Program-made: the position numbers and the translations under genes | Shown here: positions 46,346 through 55,567 of the stretch, piece after piece | How positions within the stretch are numbered: position 1 is the stretch's first letter | How the letters are laid out: every line of letters begins with the position of its first letter | The notes under the pieces: model-generated | Told to the model about the DNA's origin: nothing | Seen by the model: the letters and a program-made list of their open reading frames with translations, nothing else | Databases searched by the model: none | Source: Alteromonas sp. BL110 | GTDB lineage: Bacteria; Pseudomonadota; Gammaproteobacteria; Enterobacterales; Alteromonadaceae | Length of the DNA stretch: 64,000 nt | NCBI RefSeq assembly: GCF_003443615.1 | Contig: NZ_CP031967.1 | Coordinates: 930,001-994,000, forward strand | Reading direction: 5' to 3'

Positions 46346-47417
46346 AGTAGCACATAGATTCAGTATCCTCGTTGTCGATGACGAGCCAGCCAATATTGAT
46401 ATATTGCTTGGCATACTTAGCCCCTATTATGATGTTAAGGTTGCGCCATCCGGCGCGGTTGCGCTTAAAATAGTGCAGCAGTTTACCCCAGACCTAATAT
46501 TGTTAGATATTATGATGCCGGGTATGGACGGGTTTGAAGTTTGTAAGAAGCTAAAAACCGATAGGCTGTTAAGTCAAATCCCGGTCATTTTTGTGACGGC
46601 ATTAACCCAAGGAGAAAACGAGGAAAAGGGTTTTAAACTTGGCGCCGTCGACTACATTACTAAACCGGTATCGCCCAGCATTACCCTTGCGCGCGTGAAA
46701 ACACATATCAGCCTTGCTCACCAAATGCGTACTACCGAAAACTTAGTGTCAAAACGCACTGAAGAGCTTAGCAAAAGCCAGCAAAGTGCCATTACTATGT
46801 TAGCGGCAGCAGGGCATTATAATGATACAGATACAGGGCACCATATTTGGCGCATGGCCGCCTACAGCAAATGTTTAGCGATTGCGTGGGGCTGGTCCTA
46901 TGACGACGCTTGCTTGTTAGCGCAGGCCGCGCCTATGCACGATACTGGTAAAATAGGTATTCCCGACGCTATTTTGAAAGCCCCCCGGCGGCTAATAGAC
47001 AGCGAAATGGAAGTGATGCGCACCCATGCACAAATTGGTCATAAAATTCTCTCGCAGTGCGATACGCCTTTGTTTAACCTTGCGGCGGAAATTGCGCTAT
47101 GCCATCACGAAAAATGGAACGGTACAGGCTACCCTGAAGGCTTATTAGGAGAAGATATCCCTGAAAGTGCTCGTATTGTCGCCATTGCCGATGTTTTTGA
47201 TGCCCTTACGATGAAGCGCCCTTATAAAAAAGCATGGTCTGATGAAGAAGCATTTGAACACCTTCAGGAAGGAGCGGGTGAACATTTCGACCCAAAACTG
47301 GTAGCGTGTTTTCTTTCTATAAAACAAGAAATATTGGACACCAAAAGGTATTGGAACCAGTTAGAAGCGGAAGGACAGATGGCTTCAGTAAGCGAATTAC
47401 TCCCTCAACGCTCTTGA
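46329..47417 (+). CDS. response regulator with HD-GYP cyclic-di-GMP phosphodiesterase domain
   Basis: A protein of about 362 residues. The N-terminal receiver has ILVVDDEPANIDILLGILSP, the phospho-acceptor in LILLDIMMPGMDG and TALTQ/YITKPVSP. A coiled linker leads to an HD-GYP domain: HIWRMAAYSKCLAIAWGW, the metal-binding HDTGKIGIPDAIL, HHEKWNGTGYPEGL and AIADVFDALTMKRPYKKAW. All key residues of an active c-di-GMP phosphodiesterase are present (RpfG type). I prefer the ATG at 46329, although 46317 is possible; either way the start lies inside the kinase gene, so phosphotransfer from that kinase is expected. Confidence 0.93.
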   Translation: MNKQNKVAHRFSILVVDDEPANIDILLGILSPYYDVKVAPSGAVALKIVQQFTPDLILLDIMMPGMDGFEVCKKLKTDRLLSQIPVIFVTALTQGENEEKGFKLGAVDYITKPVSPSITLARVKTHISLAHQMRTTENLVSKRTEELSKSQQSAITMLAAAGHYNDTDTGHHIWRMAAYSKCLAIAWGWSYDDACLLAQAAPMHDTGKIGIPDAILKAPRRLIDSEMEVMRTHAQIGHKILSQCDTPLFNLAAEIALCHHEKWNGTGYPEGLLGEDIPESARIVAIADVFDALTMKRPYKKAWSDEEAFEHLQEGAGEHFDPKLVACFLSIKQEILDTKRYWNQLEAEGQMASVSELLPQRS

Positions 47418-47496
47418 TTAGCGCGACGGTGCCTTATCTACTACAACAAAGAAGATAAGCGACTTGCTATTCAAGGCGAGGGTAAATAAATGGCAT

Positions 47497-47525
47497 AAAA
47501 AAAGGTCGATATTATCGACCTTTTC
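47497..47525. terminator. bidirectional terminator between HD-GYP gene and TPR gene
   Basis: AAAAGGTCGATA and TATCGACCTTTT pair almost without a loop, with an A run on the left. It serves the convergent genes ending at 47417 and 47553. Confidence 0.85.
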
Positions 47526-47552
47526 AACAAGTTTATGAGTTGAGCGCAGGGC

Positions 47553-48902
47553 TTAACTGGCGCCAAGCTCGGCAGCGATAGCATCAGCTTGCCGCTTTTC
47601 GCCTTGTACAAACTGTTTCCACTGCTGTGCCATAGCACGGCTTTTCTGATGCTTTTCAGCTTCTGCTAATTGGTTAAGCGCAAGGGCATATTGCTTTTTA
47701 TTGTAAAGTGCCATGCCTTTAATCAAGTAAACTAAACCAGGGTTTCTTAATTCGCCTTTTTCAACCGCACGGTCTGCAGCAGCAATGGCATCGTCAAAGC
47801 GCTCTTCGTTGAGTAGAATTTGCGCTAACTGTGCATCTAGCTCGCCGTCTTCAGACAGTTCAGCAGCTTGCATCATAACGGGAATTGCCTTGTCTTGCTC
47901 TTTGGCAAGTGACCAGCTTTGGCCTAAGAACTTAAGGTTGCGTAAGTTTTTCTCAAGTACACCGTCGTTCATCGCCTGTTCCATCAACTTAGCACCTTTA
48001 TAAGGTACACGGTGATAGTAATAAAGCTGTGCCATGTTAAACACGTCAGCTGACGTATTAACAAACCCACGCTGATAAGCGGTTTCCATGATAGCCAACT
48101 GCTTGCGCTCTTCACCTAGCTCACCGTACATACCGGCTAGCTGGATCCAATATTTAGGCTCGTCAAACAACTTCACCATTTTAATAAGAACGTCTTTAAC
48201 CTTTTGAGGCTGCTTGAGTTCATAAAAAATAGCACGTTGAAGAATTAACCACCCTTCATCGGGGATCATGCCTTCAGCTTCGTGGTCAGCCACCGCTTCA
48301 GAAATCCACATTGCAGCTTCGTCGTACTTCTTATTCTGGTAGTACGCCTGGGCTTTTATCACTTTGTTTTTAACCGGTACAGGGCCTGTATTTAGACTTT
48401 CCCAACGCTCTAGGTATGTGATGGTGTCGTCGTAATTGCCCTGCATAAGGTTTAGCTGTGCCAAACTGAAAAGCGTGGTCATTTCGAACTTTTCAGGAAT
48501 AGGCTGCTGCTCTACCACCTTGGCGAACGATTCCAACGCTTTGGCGTAGTCTTCGTTGTTGTAATATATGAAGCCGAAAAAGTTGTACATCATGGCTTTT
48601 TCGTAGGCGTTCATAGAGTGAGACTTATCTTCCACTTCTTTCAAGATGGAAATAGCTTCTCCTACATTGCCCGCTTCATCTGCTGCCGTTTGCGCACGGG
48701 CTAGCTGTTCGTAGACTTTGCCGCGAAGTGTAGGGACCCGACGTGTTTGCTTATCGCTAGCTTTAATCGCTTGTCCATCTTGCTGTTCAGCCTCTTGCGC
48801 TATAGCGTTAGAAGCAATGAACATAGTAGGTACAGATACCGTGGCCGATGCAAATGCAAACGCCAGTGCACTAAGCAAGGTGTTCGTCTGTTTTCTCATC
48901 AT
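47553..48902 (-). CDS. exported TPR protein of the TonB/TtpC operon
   Basis: A 449-residue protein with a signal peptide (to about NAIAQE). It contains many TPR units, for example MYNFFGFIYYNNEDYAKALE, AQLNLMQGNYDDTITYLERW and ALYNKKQYALALNQLAEAEK. It is the last gene of the DUF3450-ttpC-exbB-exbD-tonB block, in the position where TPR genes occur in TonB2 loci of Vibrio and Shewanella. It probably scaffolds the energising complex in the periplasm. It follows tonB by 6 bp. The start at 48902 is one of two adjacent ATGs. Confidence 0.88.
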   Translation of the reverse strand: MMRKQTNTLLSALAFAFASATVSVPTMFIASNAIAQEAEQQDGQAIKASDKQTRRVPTLRGKVYEQLARAQTAADEAGNVGEAISILKEVEDKSHSMNAYEKAMMYNFFGFIYYNNEDYAKALESFAKVVEQQPIPEKFEMTTLFSLAQLNLMQGNYDDTITYLERWESLNTGPVPVKNKVIKAQAYYQNKKYDEAAMWISEAVADHEAEGMIPDEGWLILQRAIFYELKQPQKVKDVLIKMVKLFDEPKYWIQLAGMYGELGEERKQLAIMETAYQRGFVNTSADVFNMAQLYYYHRVPYKGAKLMEQAMNDGVLEKNLRNLKFLGQSWSLAKEQDKAIPVMMQAAELSEDGELDAQLAQILLNEERFDDAIAAADRAVEKGELRNPGLVYLIKGMALYNKKQYALALNQLAEAEKHQKSRAMAQQWKQFVQGEKRQADAIAAELGAS

Positions 48903-48908
48903 GTTCTG

Positions 48909-49517
48909 TTACCCGTCAATTTGGAACGTAATACGGTTTTGCACACCAGACACTTCTGTTGCTTCACCGTTAACCACGCGAGGCTTATATTTGAACTTCA
49001 TGGCAGCATCTATAGCCGCTTGTTCAAAAATGCCTGAAGGGTTAGCTTCAACAACAATTGGGTCGCGTACCGCACCTTGCTTAGTTACTGTAAATTCAAC
49101 AATAACGAAACCTTCAATACCCCGCTGAAGTGCGCGTCGTGGATATACCGGCGCAACTTTAACGATAGGCAGATATTCACCGTCACCAGATTCAAGGGCC
49201 AACCCGCCCTCTAGCGAGATGTCGTCGCCCACTTCAGCACCAAAGTCCATAGACGTGCCGTCTGCATCTGGAGAAGGCGAGTCCATTTGAGGCTGTTCCA
49301 TTTGCGGGGGCGGCTCTTCTGGCTTAGGTGGCTTTTTCGGCTTGCGATCTTTTTTCTCAACCTGTTCATCCTGCTTAACTCTTACGAAGTCAAGCACGCT
49401 TCCCTTTGGCGGTTCAGTTAGAGCACTGCCACCCATCTTGATAAGCGATTGCATCAAGAAGAACAGGCCTAACGTGATCGCAAGGGATAATGCAAATGCG
49501 ATTAAATATCGTGGCAT
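48909..49517 (-). CDS. tonB: TonB energy transducer
   Basis: A 202-residue TonB2-type protein. One N-terminal membrane helix (LIAFALSLAITLGLFFLMQS), a Lys/Pro-rich periplasmic stretch (RKPKKPPKPEEPPPQMEQPQ), and the C-terminal receptor-contacting domain (IVKVAPVYPRRALQRGIEGF, VIVEFTVTKQG). It couples the proton-motive force to TonB-dependent receptors, likely the one at 52826-55522. It is shorter than E. coli TonB, as usual for TonB2 proteins. Confidence 0.93.
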   Translation of the reverse strand: MPRYLIAFALSLAITLGLFFLMQSLIKMGGSALTEPPKGSVLDFVRVKQDEQVEKKDRKPKKPPKPEEPPPQMEQPQMDSPSPDADGTSMDFGAEVGDDISLEGGLALESGDGEYLPIVKVAPVYPRRALQRGIEGFVIVEFTVTKQGAVRDPIVVEANPSGIFEQAAIDAAMKFKYKPRVVNGEATEVSGVQNRITFQIDG

Positions 49518-49520
49518 GAT

Positions 49521-49928
49521 TTATGGCTCTTGGGCTGCAATCGAAACATCGTAAACGCCAGCGGCTCGTGACGCGTCCATTACCTTAATCAAGGTTTCTG
49601 TTGTGGCTTTTTTGTCAGCCTGAATAACAACGGTACCTTGTGGGTTTTCAGCATGTAGTCGCTCAATATTCGCTTGCACAGCGCGAACGTCAATACGACG
49701 CTTGTTTATCCAAATTTCGCCTTTATCTGAAATAGCGATAAGTATATTAGCGCGGTCCTTTTTCACAGCAGTTGCTGCTTCAGGACGGTTAACATCAATA
49801 CCGGCTTCTTTCACAAATGACGCAGTCACGATAAAGAAGATCAACATGATAAATACAACGTCCAGCATGGGCGTCATGTCGATGTTTGCTTCTTCCTCAT
49901 CGACTAGGTTTTGAAAGTGCTGCTTCAT
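49521..49928 (-). CDS. exbD: biopolymer transport protein ExbD
   Basis: A 135-residue protein with one membrane helix containing the essential proton-handling Asp (MLDVVFIMLIFFIVTASFVK), then a periplasmic domain (VNRPEAATAVKKD, ISDKGEIWINKRRIDVRAVQ). It forms the proton channel with ExbB. It sits 3 bp before tonB and is surely co-translated with it. Confidence 0.95.
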   Translation of the reverse strand: MKQHFQNLVDEEEANIDMTPMLDVVFIMLIFFIVTASFVKEAGIDVNRPEAATAVKKDRANILIAISDKGEIWINKRRIDVRAVQANIERLHAENPQGTVVIQADKKATTETLIKVMDASRAAGVYDVSIAAQEP

Positions 49929-49960
49929 AATAAATACCTTACCTTAACGCTTAGCTAGCA

Positions 49961-50479
49961 TTAACGTTGAATAATCAATGCATCCTCAAGATGCGTGCGT
50001 TCTGATTTCACCATACGAGTTAACCAGGTAGCGGCGAATACGCCAGAAAGTGCGCCAACCATGCCCGCCATTGTCGGGATAGTGGCTTTCGATACACCTG
50101 ATGCCATTGAACGAGCATTACCTGAGCCCGCAATCGCCATTACATCGAACACTTCAATCATACCGGTAACCGTTCCCATCAAGCCTAACAGCGGACAAAG
50201 CGCTACCAGCGACTGGATAATTGGGATGCTGCCGTTAAGGCGCATGGTTAACTGTGAAATTGTTTTCTGACGAACTTGCTCAGCGAACCAAGAAGAGCGA
50301 TCTGCACGTGCAGTCCACATTGCTACCGCTTCTTTCTTGGCTTGCTTGTGCCAAACCATCAGATACATCGCACGCTCGAGGATCAAAAGCCACATAACGA
50401 ATATCAGCAGACCGATGACCAGGAGAACCTGGCCCCCTGTTTCTGTGAAATCGCGAATTGCTTCTAGAAACTCGATCAT
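49961..50479 (-). CDS. exbB: biopolymer transport protein ExbB
   Basis: A 172-residue protein of the MotA/TolQ/ExbB family with three membrane helices: LLVIGLLIFVMWLLILERAM, VALCPLLGLMGTVTGMIEVF and IPTMAGMVGALSGVFAATWL. The conserved GLMGTVTGMI and SGVSKATIPTMAG motifs are present. It is the compact ExbB2 of TtpC-type systems. It begins 2 nt after the upstream channel gene. Confidence 0.95.
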   Translation of the reverse strand: MIEFLEAIRDFTETGGQVLLVIGLLIFVMWLLILERAMYLMVWHKQAKKEAVAMWTARADRSSWFAEQVRQKTISQLTMRLNGSIPIIQSLVALCPLLGLMGTVTGMIEVFDVMAIAGSGNARSMASGVSKATIPTMAGMVGALSGVFAATWLTRMVKSERTHLEDALIIQR

Positions 50480-50481
50480 GA

Positions 50482-51846
50482 TTAGCCTCGCTCAGCGCGC
50501 TCTGCAATTACGCCAGATGCTTGTTCTTGTAGGATGTACACAATGTTCTTAGAACGTGTGTTTAGCATTGCATAAAGCAGTGTCATTGGAATCGCTACAA
50601 CAAGACCTAATACAGTTGTTACAAGTGCAGTTGAAATACCACCAGCCATTAGCTTAGGGTCACCTGTACCGAATAAGGTAATTGCCTGGAAGGTATTAAT
50701 CATACCCGTTACCGTACCTAGTAGACCCATAAGCGGTGCAACTACTGAGATAATCTTAATGATAGTTAGGTTGCGGCCTAGCTTAGGCACTTCGCCCAAA
50801 ATCGCTTCTGTAAGGTGAAGTTCAAGCGCTTCAACATCAGCGTTTGGATGCTCGTCACGTACTTTAAGTACACGGCCAAGCGGGTTGTTTGTGTTTACTT
50901 CTTTGCTCTTAAGCTGTTTGTTCACTTTCATGCGAATAAGCGACAGGGTTACAAGACGCTCTAGAGCTAGTAGAAGACCGAATGCACCAACGATAAGGAT
51001 GATATAACCTACAACACCACCCTGCTCTACACGCTCTTGAAGGTTAGGCGCTTGAACAAGAAGCCCAAGAATTGAACCACCCGTTGGGTCAATACCAAAC
51101 TGCACTAGTTCACCGTTTGAGCCTTGTAGTTCAGCGGCAGAGCTCATGTAACGGTCAGCAGGCTGACGTACTAGTTCAGACACTGTGCCTGTTACACCGT
51201 TGTACTCTAAGTATTTGCCATCAGCAACGAGTGCAAATGGACCTACACGTACTACAGACTTATTCACTTTTTCACCGCCCGCTTCAACAACATCAGTAGT
51301 AAAGGTGGTGACTTTGCCGGCTTCCGTCATTTCACGCTGCATTTCGAACCAAACGCGCTCAATTTCTTCAATTGATGCAAGCTTAGAGCTTGAACCCATG
51401 TCTTGCGCCATTTGATCAAGGAAGTCAGCGCGACCTGGAATCTGCGCAGAAATAACTGAGTTATAGAATTTGTTTTTGGTGTCGCCAGCGATTTGCTGAA
51501 GTACACCGAATAGCTCTTTTAGTGAACCAAGACGTGTGTCTAGTGCACCGTTCAAGTCAGCCAGTTTAAATTCGTTTTCTTCAAACTGTGTTTCAAGCTG
51601 CTCAGATTGTGCAAGCATTTGGTCACGCTTTTCACGGGTCTCGCGAAGAATGCGATCTTGCTCTGCACGTTGTGCTTGGAAATCGCGCTCGCGCTGTTTG
51701 TTTTGCTGAGATTGTGCGAACTGACCTTCTTCTAATTGCTTAAGAAGCGCGTCTAAGTCCATAGCACGGTCGCTTTGTGCGAAAGCACCAACGCTGATGC
51801 TAAGGGCTGCTAGACCAACAGCGATACGTTTTACTGTGTTAAACAT
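50482..51846 (-). CDS. TtpC-like ExbB-family channel protein with coiled-coil N-terminus
   Basis: A protein of about 454 residues. The signal peptide (to GAFAQ) is followed by a long periplasmic coiled coil (DALLKQLEEGQFAQSQQNKQ, RERDFQAQRAEQDRILRETR). A MotA/TolQ/ExbB channel domain occupies the C-terminus (GYIILIVGAFGLLLALERLV, VAPLMGLLGTVTGMINTFQA, STALVTTVLGLVVAIPMTLL). This architecture is that of TtpC, the fourth subunit of the Vibrio TonB2 system. I use the ATG at 51846, with AGAGG 9 nt upstream. It sits 13 bp behind the DUF3450 gene. Confidence 0.9.
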   Translation of the reverse strand: MFNTVKRIAVGLAALSISVGAFAQSDRAMDLDALLKQLEEGQFAQSQQNKQRERDFQAQRAEQDRILRETREKRDQMLAQSEQLETQFEENEFKLADLNGALDTRLGSLKELFGVLQQIAGDTKNKFYNSVISAQIPGRADFLDQMAQDMGSSSKLASIEEIERVWFEMQREMTEAGKVTTFTTDVVEAGGEKVNKSVVRVGPFALVADGKYLEYNGVTGTVSELVRQPADRYMSSAAELQGSNGELVQFGIDPTGGSILGLLVQAPNLQERVEQGGVVGYIILIVGAFGLLLALERLVTLSLIRMKVNKQLKSKEVNTNNPLGRVLKVRDEHPNADVEALELHLTEAILGEVPKLGRNLTIIKIISVVAPLMGLLGTVTGMINTFQAITLFGTGDPKLMAGGISTALVTTVLGLVVAIPMTLLYAMLNTRSKNIVYILQEQASGVIAERAERG

Positions 51847-51859
51847 TCTCATCAACCTC

Positions 51860-52618
51860 TTAGTCTGTAATTGCCACTGGCAGCATTAGCAAGTCTGGTG
51901 CAAGTTGCTTCTTCGCCATGCGCAGACCTTTTGTAATTTGTGTACGGTAGCTGCTATCAAGCTCTTCCCACTGACGAGTTTGCTTGTTCCAAACACCCTG
52001 CATGCTTGCATCTCGTGTTTGATAAATTAGCGCTGTGCGACCAAGGCGTAGGAATTCAACGTCACGCTCTTGACCGTTAATTGAATGAATACCGCTGTAC
52101 GCTTCCATAGTGCGACCGTAGTCCATCTCTACTTGGTACGCTTCCATTACGCGACGGAATTTTTCAGACGCAGCAACGTCGGCGCGGTCCATCATAGCGC
52201 GAAGGTCAGCGACGCGATTCGCGCGCTCTTCTGGAAGGAAAGGTACGTCTAAAGCAACGAACTGTTCTAGGCCGTCAATCATGCGCATCATTAGCGGCGT
52301 AATTTGACGCTCAACAACAGACACTTCATCGATAGCAGCGTTTAGGTCTGCCATTTCTTGCTCTTGGTTATTGATTTGCTTGCGAAGCTGAGTGTTATAA
52401 ACCTCAAGGCCTTCGATTTCTTTCATCAATGTTTTGAACTGTTGAAGTTTGCTGTCGATTTGGTCGGTAATACCGTTGATCTTTTCTTGCGATTTCGCCG
52501 CTGACTCGTTTATTTTCGCTGCCTCATCGACAACGGGTTTTAAGACTTCATCGTCTTGTGCAAGCACGGGTGTCGCTGCTAGCGCACCTGCTACAAGCAA
52601 GGCATTGATAAGCTTCAT
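51860..52618 (-). CDS. DUF3450 periplasmic coiled-coil protein
   Basis: A 252-residue protein with a signal peptide (to TPVLAQ), a coiled coil (AKINESAAKSQEKINGITDQ to NQEQEMADLNAAIDEVSVVE) and a conserved C-terminal domain (YSGIHSINGQERDVEFLRLG, RTALIYQTRDASMQGVWNKQ). The DUF3450 family is found almost only next to TtpC-ExbB-ExbD-TonB genes, so it is probably a periplasmic part of that machine. It is the first gene of the operon, preceded by a PhoB box at 52695-52712. Confidence 0.92.
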   Translation of the reverse strand: MKLINALLVAGALAATPVLAQDDEVLKPVVDEAAKINESAAKSQEKINGITDQIDSKLQQFKTLMKEIEGLEVYNTQLRKQINNQEQEMADLNAAIDEVSVVERQITPLMMRMIDGLEQFVALDVPFLPEERANRVADLRAMMDRADVAASEKFRRVMEAYQVEMDYGRTMEAYSGIHSINGQERDVEFLRLGRTALIYQTRDASMQGVWNKQTRQWEELDSSYRTQITKGLRMAKKQLAPDLLMLPVAITD

Positions 52619-52694
52619 ACATTCAAACCTTTAAAGTTAAAAGAAATCGGTTGTATCCGACTATAAATTTCTGCGCGTAGGATAGGATTTTTCT

Positions 52695-52712
52695 GTGACA
52701 GTTTTATTACGG
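52695..52712 (-). promoter_or_regulatory. PhoB box of the DUF3450-TtpC-ExbB-ExbD-TonB operon
   Basis: On the minus strand CCGTAATAAAACTGTCAC matches the Pho-box consensus (CTGTCATAWAWCTGTCAY) at 16 of 18 positions. Ten nt downstream comes TATCCT as -10. The match and spacing fit a class of promoters that replace the -35 by PhoB. Further half-sites lie just upstream (see findings). Confidence 0.75.
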
Positions 52713-52745
52713 AACTGTCATAAATCGATGACTATTGTCACAAAA

Positions 52746-52777
52746 AGAAAAGCCCGGAAGAAAAACCGGGCTTTAGG
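52746..52777 (-). terminator. Rho-independent terminator of the large TonB-dependent receptor gene
   Basis: On the minus strand AAAGCCCGG pairs with CCGGGCTTT around an 8-nt loop, followed by a T-rich tail. It separates the receptor gene from the DUF3450 operon promoter. Confidence 0.88.
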
Positions 52778-52825
52778 TGAATGTTGTGGTTCCCTTTTCA
52801 AAGAAGCCAAACTGGGTGTTATTTC

Positions 52826-55522
52826 TTAGAAGTTATAAGTAATTGAAGCGTTAATACCTGTACCTACGCTTAGCTTACGAAGCGTAAGACCTTCCTGCTC
52901 AATTTCTTTTTCATCATTGAAAATGTTTTGTACACGGAATTTAATCGTAGTGTTGAAGTCTGGGTAGTAAGTATAAACAGCATCCAATGAATGGAACGGT
53001 TTTTCAATACCATCTTCAAAACCACGCACGCCAGGCGCAATAATACGCTCGCCAAATGAGTTATAAACTATTGATGCTGAATGCTCACCGTTATCAGAAT
53101 CCCAACCCAGCTGAAGGTTAGCAACCCACTCTGAGTGACCCACTAGACGACGTTTGTCATTAGTTATGGTCGCCGTGATAGTACCGCCGTAAGCTTCACG
53201 AGCCTGCTGAGAAAACAGTGATTCTTGATCGCCACTGCCAATGGTTACTTCTGAGTCAGAAAGCGTCATATTTCCTGATACAAAGAAGTTACTGAAGTTA
53301 TCACCAATAAAGCCAAGGTCGTGCAAGAATTCAAATTCGATACCATACAGTTCACCTTCCTGACCGTTAGCCGTTAATAGCTGAGGCACACCTTCACCAC
53401 CGTCAAACTGCACCATCTCGATAGGGTTTTCCATATCTTTGTAGAAGAGTGCAATAGACAAGTTGTTACCCTGTGACATATACCACTCCCAACGGAAGTC
53501 GATATTGGTCAGTTCAGTCTCAACCAGTGAAGGAGAACCACGTACAAGGAATTCTGTCAGCGGGTCAATAAAGAAGGTTGAGCTGATATCACGTAGGTCA
53601 GGACGAATTAGCGTCTGGCTGATGTTAAAGCGATACTGCATTTCTTCACTTGGGATATAAGTGAAAGCCAATGACGGTAGTACATCAGTTTCACTGTAGA
53701 TGCTGTCAACAATAGCATCGGTATCATCTGCAAACGTATCAGAATGCTCGACAAATGGAATCGATACTTGCTGGAAATCTTCATAACGAGCACCGCCACT
53801 TACGCGGAACTTCTGGTTGAAGAATGCATCAACCATGAAATAGCCTGCGGTAAGTTTGGTTGCCGCTGAGTACTTATCACCTGCACCTGTGTTGTCCTGA
53901 AACACAGAACGCCCCGTTGAACTGGTGTAGAAGTCGTCGTTATAGATATTTTCCTGTGAGAAAATTTTATTCAAACGGCTACCTTCTTTAAAGTCAGAAG
54001 AAATACCAAAGTGACGCACCGCTAAGTCAATATTGTTACCGTCACGGGTTTTGTCGTAGTAATCCATACCGGCTTTAAGTTCAACATCGTAACCGTCGCC
54101 AAAGAATGCGGTAGACACGTTGAAACCATAGGTGTCAGACTCATCATAAAGCACCTGATATTGACGGTTTAAGTTAGTTCCTGGCGTATCATCAAGGCGT
54201 TCAAGCTCTAGTGCACCCGACTCGTCATAGAACTGCTGGAATGTTACTTCCATGATGTCTGGCGCTTCACGAGACGCACGGCTAGTTCCAACGTACCAAT
54301 CGAAAAACACACCGTCTAACAAGTTAAGGAAGTTGTGCGTGCCTTTCAGCTGTGAAGAAACCATTTCACGTTCTTCGAAAATGATATCCATGCGGCGAAA
54401 CTCTTCCACGCCAGGATTAGATTCACTTTCATCGAAGTAGTATCCATCGCGAACACGATCACGCATGTCGTGAAGTATCATGTTTACAAGTTCTACCTTG
54501 TGGTTACTGTTATATTCGTAACCTACGTTGAACATACCGCTCCAACGTACGTTTTGCTCAGTAGACACCATGTCGCGATATTTAGTGAAACGTGGATTTT
54601 CCTGACCACCACCAATATCGTTACCTAACATCTCTTCGGCAACGGTCCATTCGTTGCTGTAAGAAACCGTTGCAAGGAAACCAAGTACAGAGTCGTTGTC
54701 GAAAACGTAATTGTTACCAATGGTCGTACCCAAGCTGAAGTTCGGGTCTACAGACTTTTCGTCTGGGCCGATGTCCCAGTTAAATGAACTTAGGATATCC
54801 TGCGTTTCAGCCAGTGTTCTTGTACGGTCGCCCTCGAAGCCTGCAGAACCATTTGCAGCAAGACCAGAGCTGATAATGTCAGGCAGTGCACGGGTACCGT
54901 CATCACGACCTGTCCAATCATCACCGCCACCAGAATAGAAAACACCGGTATCGCTGTTTTGCGTATTCCAACCGCCACCTGCACTTACGTTAAATACAAA
55001 CTCAGATGGGATTGATTTAGTACGAATGTTTACGTTACCACCACCAAAGTGACCAGGCATGTTGGGTGAGTAAGATTTCTGAACGTTTAGGCTTTCGATG
55101 ATACTTGATGGGAATAAATCAAGCGGTACAACCGAGCGCGTAGGATCCGGACTTGGTACCGTCATGCCATTTAGCTGTGTGCTTGAATAACGCTCACCCA
55201 AACCACGAACGTAGATAAATTTACCGTCAACTAGCGTAAGACCTGTCACACGTCGAAGTGCAGCAGCTGCATCGCCGTCACCGGTACGAGAAATTTGTTC
55301 TGCCCCAAGAATATCCGCAACGAACGCCTGATTTTGACGCTCTTGTAAAACCGCCGTTGCGGTTCCTTTAAGTCGCGTGCCCGTAGCAACGACTTCTTCA
55401 ATTACTTCGTCTTCTGACTGCTGTGCTACTGCTGATAACGGTAACGCGCTTGCGCCAAGAATGGACGCGATAGCCAGCGAAAGTCCACCGACTTTAAATG
55501 CTGACGTTTGATTGTTTTTCAT
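52826..55522 (-). CDS. large TonB-dependent outer-membrane receptor
   Basis: An 898-residue receptor. Signal peptide (to SAVAQ), TonB-box-like EVIEEVVATGTR, plug domain (GERYSSTQLNGMTVPSPDPT, LPGHF-like MPGHFGGGNVNIRTKSIP), and a barrel ending in SITYNF with C-terminal Phe. The NMPGHFGGGNVNIRTK-type plug is characteristic of a subfamily often linked with DUF3450/TtpC loci. It lies in one transcriptional direction between the triple-repeat lipoprotein gene and the TonB operon. The substrate is unknown; the Pho box upstream of the lipoprotein gene suggests a phosphorus compound. Confidence 0.92.
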   Translation of the reverse strand: MKNNQTSAFKVGGLSLAIASILGASALPLSAVAQQSEDEVIEEVVATGTRLKGTATAVLQERQNQAFVADILGAEQISRTGDGDAAAALRRVTGLTLVDGKFIYVRGLGERYSSTQLNGMTVPSPDPTRSVVPLDLFPSSIIESLNVQKSYSPNMPGHFGGGNVNIRTKSIPSEFVFNVSAGGGWNTQNSDTGVFYSGGGDDWTGRDDGTRALPDIISSGLAANGSAGFEGDRTRTLAETQDILSSFNWDIGPDEKSVDPNFSLGTTIGNNYVFDNDSVLGFLATVSYSNEWTVAEEMLGNDIGGGQENPRFTKYRDMVSTEQNVRWSGMFNVGYEYNSNHKVELVNMILHDMRDRVRDGYYFDESESNPGVEEFRRMDIIFEEREMVSSQLKGTHNFLNLLDGVFFDWYVGTSRASREAPDIMEVTFQQFYDESGALELERLDDTPGTNLNRQYQVLYDESDTYGFNVSTAFFGDGYDVELKAGMDYYDKTRDGNNIDLAVRHFGISSDFKEGSRLNKIFSQENIYNDDFYTSSTGRSVFQDNTGAGDKYSAATKLTAGYFMVDAFFNQKFRVSGGARYEDFQQVSIPFVEHSDTFADDTDAIVDSIYSETDVLPSLAFTYIPSEEMQYRFNISQTLIRPDLRDISSTFFIDPLTEFLVRGSPSLVETELTNIDFRWEWYMSQGNNLSIALFYKDMENPIEMVQFDGGEGVPQLLTANGQEGELYGIEFEFLHDLGFIGDNFSNFFVSGNMTLSDSEVTIGSGDQESLFSQQAREAYGGTITATITNDKRRLVGHSEWVANLQLGWDSDNGEHSASIVYNSFGERIIAPGVRGFEDGIEKPFHSLDAVYTYYPDFNTTIKFRVQNIFNDEKEIEQEGLTLRKLSVGTGINASITYNF

Positions 55523-55567
55523 TGTGTAACTCCTAAGAAACTGTAATCAGGTAGCTGCGCTTACACA

